Positions 22,559-28,325 of a DNA stretch of 28,325 nucleotides are shown one piece after another. Origin of the DNA: an uncultured Lachnospiraceae bacterium (lineage in GTDB: Bacteria > Bacillota > Clostridia > Lachnospirales > Lachnospiraceae); NCBI GenBank assembly GCA_910578115.1, contig CAJTPO010000057.1, positions 1-28,325 of the forward strand, in the 5' to 3' direction. The position numbers and the translations under genes were made by a program. The notes beneath the pieces are model-generated. The model searched no databases. It saw only the letters and a list, made by a program, of their open reading frames with translations, and was not told the origin of the DNA. Every line of letters starts with the position of its first letter. Position 1 is the stretch's first letter.

Positions 22559-25500
22559 TTACCTGGGCTGATTTCTGACATCATCGATATTCAGTGTACA
22601 GAATACCGGTGTGCTGTTGTTGGTATAATACCAGATCAGCCGTCCGTTATCTACAATTGGCTTGCAGTCGGATATCGGACCGTCAAAACTGTAGATGCCG
22701 GAAACAGGTTCACCGGCGCCGTTGAGCAGAACGCACTTTTGTGATGAGGAAGCCGTCACCGGTTTGTTATTTTCGATGGCTATTGTTGCTTCTGTCCACA
22801 ACACCATCATCTCATTGCCGCTGATCTTTACCAGATGCGGCGTAGAAACGGATGCTGCCGGCGTTTTTTTCTGCTCACCTTTGGCATCGGTATATTCAAT
22901 ATACTGATGGTCTGTGATCCAGTGAACCGTATTTCCCGCTGCCGAGAAATTGTCCTTTCGCGTACTCGTCACATAAATATTGCGCACACCGCCTGTATTG
23001 TACGGTGTCGCCGTCTGATCCACAGAATTTCCGGCTATCAGATAAGCTGTGTCGGATGCCTCAAAGCCGCCGATCGATACGCCCGTAGCAGGATTTCCAA
23101 AATTCCCTCCTATTGCCAGCGCTGCGATCCTGATGGAAGCTTTGCCTAAAATACCTGGCGTACCGACTTTTTCTTTGTATTTTGCCAGTGCAACCGAACG
23201 CGGGTAAGCATCTCCATGATCGACTGCCAACAACTCAGAGCCATCTCTCAGAATAAACTGATTAAAGGAATGGCTTGAATATGTGGAGAAACTCAGCCAC
23301 AGATACTGCTCCAATATTTCCATATTGGGTATATCCATACTGATGGCAACATTTGCCTGATGCTGCTTCCCGTCACTGCTTCTGTACATTTGGTGGCAGG
23401 TACGGATATACAGCGTATTCTCGTATTCCACCATACGGAGACTGCCGTTCTTGAACGGGGAAACAGTATTCCCTCCGAAGATGCCGACAGATCCTTTGCG
23501 CTCCCAGCTCTTATCATACTTTACGATCCTAATGACCTCTACAGTATTGTCCTCATTCGGGTTATCCTGTCCAAACACAAGGAAATAATAATCTTTGCCG
23601 GAATAAAATCCACCAAATTTCGGAAGTTCCGCCTTAATCATTTTTTTGTCAACAAACTTTTGATCCGCCGTATAGGATTCTATACAGACATTTTTCTGAC
23701 CAATATGCTCAACGCGCATAAAAGTACCATCGTCATTTTTCTGCAGATAGGAATTGACAATGCAGCCTTCATAGGAGCCATAGTTCTGCCTGTTTATGTT
23801 CTTTGAGGATGAGGCAGACCCACTGTCCGGATCTTCCTCCGGCGCTTCAACACTCAACTTCTTCGTTACATTACCGGTGAAATCACTGCGGCCTTCTATT
23901 GTGACCGGAATCTTCCTGTTTTTCATCTCTCCATATTCGGTAATGATATAATCCGCATACTCCTGTAATGTTTTTTTGTTGTAGGTCAATGCAATGGTAT
24001 TCGGCGCACCATCTTTTCCTCTGATCAGCTTTACGGCCGCCTTTTTGATCTGCTGCGGCTCGATTTTAAACTTAATACTTGTTTTTCCATTACAGTTACT
24101 GCCGATTCCTGCTATTGTGATCGTGGCGGTTCCTGCGTGAATATTATTGGCATAGGTAACGGTATAGTCCTTGTTTAAGGCCAGTTTCTTATTACCCATT
24201 GTTTTGATTGTCACGGCAGGCTTCTGTTCCTTTCCGCTGAAAGTCCTGGGCGATATATCTGCTATCGTCACATGCTGCGGGATATTTTCTGCTGCTTCTT
24301 TCTTATTGAGATCTACCTTTCCAATGTTAAAGGTATTTACGATCTTACCCTTGTACTGCCCTTTTCCGGTGATGATCATTACCGCAGTTCCGGCATTTAC
24401 ATTGTTTTTGTACTGCACTTTATAATCTTTATTATATCTGAGTTCGGTATCTCCTATCGTGAGTTTAACATCCCGTTTGATGGCTTTGCCGGTATATAAT
24501 GTATCTCCGGTAATTTCCTGCCTGGCTGTATTAATATAGTTTTCTTTCGGTACATCATATACCGTAAGTTTTGAAGTAACCGATCCTGTATAGTCAGTGG
24601 TGGTCTCCTTGGGCTTTATCGTGATCTTTGCTTTCTTGGGATCCTGTGCATCAATATATTCCGCAAGAAACCACCCGTTGTTCAATCTGACGGTTCCATC
24701 ATATATAACAATTGTAACACCTCTGTCTCCGGGAAGTTTGCTGCCTGTCATGATCTTTAATTTCGTAACGCTTTTAGGGGTGATCGTAAAGGTCTTCGTC
24801 ACACTCCCCGTATATTTGCCTATTCCCGAAATCGTTACGGTAGCTTTGTCTACACCGGCATGAATATTGTTTGCATATTGAAGCTTATAGTCCTTATTCT
24901 TTTTAAGGGTGACACGTTTCCTGCCGTTGAATGCCGTGACTTTTACGGACGGCTCATACGCCTTACCGTTATAGACTCTTGACGCAATCTTGTTTGTTCT
25001 TGTATCTGTCAATGCTGCGCTCAAATCTATACGCTCTTCTTCGGCTGCAGTTGCAGGCAGGTCATCCGTACTTTCAGCGGCCGCCTTCTCCTGTATCCAC
25101 CCGGCATACAAAACAGTATCCTGTGTGATCACATCTGCTTCAAAATCCCATAGGTTTATGCACTCCGGCTCCTGATACCAGGCTTCAAATGTATAGCCTT
25201 CAGCTTCCGGGATATCAGGCTGTGTAAGTATTTCGCCTTTGTTTATGGTATCCGGCGCAATCTGCTCCCCGATGCCCTGCATATCATAGGTAACAATATA
25301 AGCATCATCCGCTTCTACTGCCTCTTCCGTCGGTTCTGCTGCCGCCTCCTCTTCACCGATCCACTTTGCATATAAAGTGATATCCGCCTCTACAACACCC
25401 GCCTCAAAATCCCATTTATTTTCCAACGCTGCTTCCTGATACCAGCCACCAAAGAAACTATCCTCTTTGACCGGCTGCTCCGGCAGAACGATTTTGCCAT

Positions 25501-27256
25501 GCTCTGCTATGGATTGTGTGGGCACAACAGTTCCGCCATTGGCTTCAAAGGTTACGGTATACCTCGCCGGGGCGTCTTCCCCCACAGTGTAAATCAGCGT
25601 AACAATATCACTGTCTTCATAGCCATCTTTTATCGCCACTGCTTTCACTGTCATATCCGTTTCAATGGAAATCGGTTCTGTATACACAGTACTCTCTGCT
25701 GTTGGTGTAGTATCATCAAGCGTATAGTAAACAGCCGCCGCCTCTTTGCTTGTAAGCGCTAATCGGGTATCCTTTGCAACTACTTCCCCGCCTGCGATGC
25801 TTGCTTCCGGAGCAGTCAGCTTTTCTTCCTCTTTCGCATAAGCGAAGAACCGAACACGATACGCAAGATATGGCTTTTCCTCTTTCGTGATCTCTACCTG
25901 AAAAACATCTCCGTCCGCATATTCTGAAATGCCGGACAGCTCCGGGCGGAAACTGACACAGCCGTCCTGTCCGCAGTCATCATTGTCAACAGAGAACAAT
26001 CCATCTGACTTTTCCTCGGAAAATATCCATTTTTTTTCATCAGCTTCCCTTGTAAGCGTCACACGAATGTCCGAGGCTTCCAGTGTCTCACCGGTTGATA
26101 CGGACCAGAGAGATTCCCTGTCAAAATAATCAACCGGCATATTTTGAGCCGGCCATGCAACGCCAAATACCGTGTCGTCTTTGTCGGAGCGATCTGCAGT
26201 ATACATTGCGCTGTACATTCCATTACTGTCTTTAACCGCACCAAAACCAATCTGATCCATTGATGGATTCAACAAACGGCCCCGCCGGCTGTGTTCGTCC
26301 TGATCTGCCATCCATGTCTCAATAATCGTACCGTTTAAAGTTTGTAACTGCCCATCGGTACAGGCAAGATTAGAATTTGAGACACCCTCACGGCCCTGTT
26401 CAAACAGTTCCTCGGACATGCCTTCCGGCCTGGACGGTTCCCGGCTCAATTCCTGATTAACACTGCTTAAAAGAGCCGCCGCCTGGCTGATATGATTGTA
26501 TTCGTCATTTAACTGCAGCTCATAAGGCAGACCTGCGATGAAGCGGACTTGACGGATCATCGCCGCGGCTGATTCCAATGTGGTATCAGACAAAGCGCCC
26601 GCTTGATAAGGCGCTGTTAAATCCGGCTTTTCCGCGTAAGTAACAGCGTCTGCTTTACCGGCCTTTTCCCGGTTTAGAAATTCTATGATTTCTGAAGCGC
26701 TGTGATACTCTGCCTGAAGCTTCGTCTCTGCTGCCGTTTCTTCCCGGTCGGCTTTATCTTCCGTGCCTTGACCTGCTGTTTCTTCCGTTTCCGAATCCGT
26801 GGTTTCCCCGGCAGACTCTACATCGTTTTCTGAGACTGTGCTTTCTTCATCAGATTCCGATTCCGTTTTTCCTTCCGTGGTCTCCTCATCAGACTCCTGT
26901 TCCGTTTCTCCTCCTGTGGTCTCCTCATCGGACTCAGGTTCCGTTTTTCCTCCTGCAGCCTCCTCATCAGACTCCGGATCCACTTCCCCGCCTGTGGTCT
27001 CCTCATCAGATTCCGGTTCCACTTCCCCTCCTGTGATCTCCTCATCGGATTCCGGATCTGTTTCTGTTACTTCCGCATCTGAATCCTCTTCCTTTGTCTC
27101 TGCTTCTGTATCTGTCTTTGTATCCGATGCGTCCTTTTGTGTTTCTTCGATGGCTGTCTGTAATTTTATGGGGTCCTCCGCCGCCAGCACCAAAGAGTCC
27201 GCTGCTGTAGACACCATTGCTATGGACAACAGCAAACATAACAATTTTTTCCTCAT
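22559..27256 (-). CDS. Secreted multidomain CAP-domain surface protein
   Basis: 1,565 residues. Signal peptide 1-26 (MRKKLLCLLLSIAMVSTAAD, then SLVLAAED). Domains: acidic low-complexity region 30-180 with six 13-residue repeats; CAP/SCP-like domain ~185-370 (AAALLSSVNQEL, IIETWMADQDEHSRRGRLLN, MYTAD); a chitobiase C-terminal-like domain ~480-558 (VYYTLDDTTPTAESTVYTEP); two InlB B-type repeats ~565-632 and ~653-722 (GGWYQEAAL, LYAKW; EAWYQEPEC, LYAGW); Ig-like modules ~745-1136 with recurring NKDYxxxYxNNxxAG and GxGxYxGxxxxxFxI motifs; and a ~410-residue C-terminal region of short strands, perhaps a propeller. No LPxTG anchor or S-layer module is visible, so attachment is unclear. The ribosome site GGAGG lies 5 nt before the ATG. 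Adhesion or cell-wall association is inferred. Confidence 0.85.
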   Translation of the reverse strand: MRKKLLCLLLSIAMVSTAADSLVLAAEDPIKLQTAIEETQKDASDTKTDTEAETKEEDSDAEVTETDPESDEEITGGEVEPESDEETTGGEVDPESDEEAAGGKTEPESDEETTGGETEQESDEETTEGKTESESDEESTVSENDVESAGETTDSETEETAGQGTEDKADREETAAETKLQAEYHSASEIIEFLNREKAGKADAVTYAEKPDLTAPYQAGALSDTTLESAAAMIRQVRFIAGLPYELQLNDEYNHISQAAALLSSVNQELSREPSRPEGMSEELFEQGREGVSNSNLACTDGQLQTLNGTIIETWMADQDEHSRRGRLLNPSMDQIGFGAVKDSNGMYSAMYTADRSDKDDTVFGVAWPAQNMPVDYFDRESLWSVSTGETLEASDIRVTLTREADEKKWIFSEEKSDGLFSVDNDDCGQDGCVSFRPELSGISEYADGDVFQVEITKEEKPYLAYRVRFFAYAKEEEKLTAPEASIAGGEVVAKDTRLALTSKEAAAVYYTLDDTTPTAESTVYTEPISIETDMTVKAVAIKDGYEDSDIVTLIYTVGEDAPARYTVTFEANGGTVVPTQSIAEHGKIVLPEQPVKEDSFFGGWYQEAALENKWDFEAGVVEADITLYAKWIGEEEAAAEPTEEAVEADDAYIVTYDMQGIGEQIAPDTINKGEILTQPDIPEAEGYTFEAWYQEPECINLWDFEADVITQDTVLYAGWIQEKAAAESTDDLPATAAEEERIDLSAALTDTRTNKIASRVYNGKAYEPSVKVTAFNGRKRVTLKKNKDYKLQYANNIHAGVDKATVTISGIGKYTGSVTKTFTITPKSVTKLKIMTGSKLPGDRGVTIVIYDGTVRLNNGWFLAEYIDAQDPKKAKITIKPKETTTDYTGSVTSKLTVYDVPKENYINTARQEITGDTLYTGKAIKRDVKLTIGDTELRYNKDYKVQYKNNVNAGTAVMIITGKGQYKGKIVNTFNIGKVDLNKKEAAENIPQHVTIADISPRTFSGKEQKPAVTIKTMGNKKLALNKDYTVTYANNIHAGTATITIAGIGSNCNGKTSIKFKIEPQQIKKAAVKLIRGKDGAPNTIALTYNKKTLQEYADYIITEYGEMKNRKIPVTIEGRSDFTGNVTKKLSVEAPEEDPDSGSASSSKNINRQNYGSYEGCIVNSYLQKNDDGTFMRVEHIGQKNVCIESYTADQKFVDKKMIKAELPKFGGFYSGKDYYFLVFGQDNPNEDNTVEVIRIVKYDKSWERKGSVGIFGGNTVSPFKNGSLRMVEYENTLYIRTCHQMYRSSDGKQHQANVAISMDIPNMEILEQYLWLSFSTYSSHSFNQFILRDGSELLAVDHGDAYPRSVALAKYKEKVGTPGILGKASIRIAALAIGGNFGNPATGVSIGGFEASDTAYLIAGNSVDQTATPYNTGGVRNIYVTSTRKDNFSAAGNTVHWITDHQYIEYTDAKGEQKKTPAASVSTPHLVKISGNEMMVLWTEATIAIENNKPVTASSSQKCVLLNGAGEPVSGIYSFDGPISDCKPIVDNGRLIWYYTNNSTPVFCTLNIDDVRNQPR
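26822..27055 (-). repeat. Six 39-bp tandem repeats coding a 13-residue acidic unit
   Basis: Residues 68-145 of the surface protein are six head-to-tail copies of a unit like PESDEETTGGEVD, with the last two drifting. The nucleotide copies are similar enough that slippage or recombination could change their number. Confidence 0.85.
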
Positions 27257-28096
27257 AAATTCCTCCGTCTTATAACATATTTTATCATTTAATATAAGCT
27301 GAACGCCTGCTGTCTCTCCCCTCCTTTTAAGATATTACATCACCAGCACATTGAAACTCAAATGTGCCGATCTGATTGTCTGTTACTTCTACAGTAAACT
27401 TCCATCATGCTCAACCTGCCGCCTGGCGGGCCGCATGGCCATCCATGCTGTGAAAATCACCGACTTTCATAACAGATTATTCAAATATATCATACAATAT
27501 TAACCCGGATTTTTCCATAGGATAAGCGGCCGTTATATCTCTTTTTCCTTTTCTGGAAAGATACAACGACCGCTTCAATTTATTTCAATATTCAATTTTT
27601 TCCTCTTTCCCGGCACCCTTTCATGCCATACAGCAAATTTTGTAGTTACCGTTTTGATTCCTTTCCCACATATACTGTAAATACTGTTCCTTAACCTTCC
27701 ATTTACTGTACAAAAATCTTGTTCACAGCATCTTCTTTATCTATTTGTTAAGCGATCTACTTTATTGTGGTCAGGTTATTACCTTTGCCAATGGAATCCT
27801 CTCCTTTCCGAAACATCCACTCTATCAGGACTGTCTGCTGTTTTCCAAAGCCTTCACCAACTGTTCACAAATACTTTCAAAGCTTCTACCATTCATTTCT
27901 TTTAAGCTTTTTCTTTTTCCTTTGGCTTTCCTTTGATGTAGTTACATAATAGCATATGTTTTCAGGCTTTTCAACCTGTTTTCTATTATTTTTTTAATAT
28001 CGTTATTTTTACCAATTTCTTTCAGTTATTATGTATAGTTTTTTCAGAATATTCTGACTATTTAAGGTCGAGAAAAATTCATATCCCTTTAGCCTC
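27257..28096. other. AT-rich gene-free interval
   Basis: No convincing gene on either strand. A long imperfect hairpin lies at 27522-27576 (arms around 27523-27540 and 27559-27575), with T-rich sequence after it on the plus strand. A GC-rich patch at 27416-27450 contains two small palindromes (CCGCC-T-GGCGG and GCATGG-CCAT-CCATGC). The rest, to about 28,096, is T-rich with no recognised site. The promoter of the surface-protein gene should be at its left end, but no clear -35/-10 pair stood out. Confidence 0.5.
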
Positions 28097-28212
28097 CATT
28101 CCGAAGCGCTTTACGCTGAGACGCGAGCAGAATTTAGGAGTTTTTCCAAAGGAATACTCCGATTCTGCTCTGCGATCAACAAAATTACTAAATTACTCAC
28201 CAGAGAATTTAT
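28093..28212. repeat. Dispersed repeat, copy 3, with long hairpin
   Basis: It starts with CCTCCATTCCGAAGCG and ends with the 26-nt block 28187-28212 that matches 17889-17914 at 24 of 26 positions. Between them is a strong hairpin: 28125-28133 pairs perfectly with 28162-28170, then GGAGT with ACTCC (28137-28141/28156-28160), then TTCC-AAA-GGAA at the tip. Its start also resembles 98-113 at the left end of the window. Confidence 0.65.
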
Positions 28213-28325
28213 TCGAACTCATTAGACGCTATTATTTCTTCATCCATCCCATATAATCTACTTAATACCCAACTATAAATGAGCAAATTTGAAATTCTAC
28301 CAAAATTGCATCAAATAGCATCAAA

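Noticed and set aside
27415..27474. Minus-strand 19-codon frame MKVGDFHSMDGHAARQAAG
   Set aside because: No ribosome site; it overlaps small palindromes that explain the unusual composition.
27825..27896. Minus-strand 23-codon frame, amphipathic (SFESICEQLVKALENSRQS)
   Set aside because: It looks protein-like, but it has only a weak ribosome site and no promoter or homologue I can name, so it is too short to call.
27745..27936. 63-residue plus-strand frame in the gene-free region
   Set aside because: No ribosome site, low-complexity Leu/Phe/Ser composition and no recognisable motif.

Overview
The window looks like a chromosomal accessory stretch from a gut-type Lachnospiraceae or related Clostridia (inference). 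The evidence is strong AGGAGG ribosome sites with occasional GTG and TTG starts, an ECF sigma/DUF3298 anti-sigma pair, BlaI/M56 regulation, a MalFG-type sugar importer with a large lipoprotein, a HigBA-type pair, an Rpn-family nuclease fragment, and a CAP-domain surface protein with InlB-type and Ig-like repeats. No rRNA, tRNA, CRISPR array, prophage or intact insertion sequence was seen.

Layout. 1-3,960 (minus): two signalling units in a row, BlaI regulator then M56 membrane protease, followed by ECF sigma factor then membrane anti-sigma factor. 4,024-6,510 (minus): an XRE-methyltransferase fusion followed by an S-adenosylhomocysteine/methylthioadenosine deaminase, probably one transcript, with an acetyltransferase remnant upstream. 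7,187-7,818 (plus): a toxin-antitoxin pair. 8,051-8,267: a 217-bp nested-hairpin element closed by a perfect 15-bp terminal inverted repeat. 8,302-11,707 (plus): a HelD-type motor protein that appears fused to the N-terminal domain of a GH31 glycosidase, interrupted by a +1 frameshift. 11,784-17,800 (minus): solute-binding lipoprotein, two permeases and a HlyD-like adaptor, with no ATPase. 17,801-20,403: a junk-and-transfer zone with a dispersed repeat, a 5'-truncated Rpn gene, an AT-rich AraC regulator, a ClpP-like N-terminal scrap and an MFS transporter. The regulator-to-transporter block is flanked by a near-perfect 24-bp direct repeat. 20,428-22,448 (plus): an OmpR-type response regulator and its sensor kinase. 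22,559-27,256 (minus): a 1,565-residue secreted multidomain protein. 27,257-28,325: gene-free, AT-rich, with hairpins and another copy of the dispersed repeat.

How the parts work together. Most genes either sense the envelope (sigma/anti-sigma, BlaI/M56, the two-component system) or act at the cell surface (importer, adaptor, CAP protein, MFS transporter). The methyltransferase and the deaminase form a chemically sensible pair, since methyl transfer releases S-adenosylhomocysteine and the deaminase family removes it. The strongest candidates for undescribed biology are the HelD-GH31 N-domain fusion, the nested-hairpin element upstream of it, and the propeller-like solute-binding lipoprotein with its HlyD-like partner. 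All family calls come from reading motifs; no database search was run.
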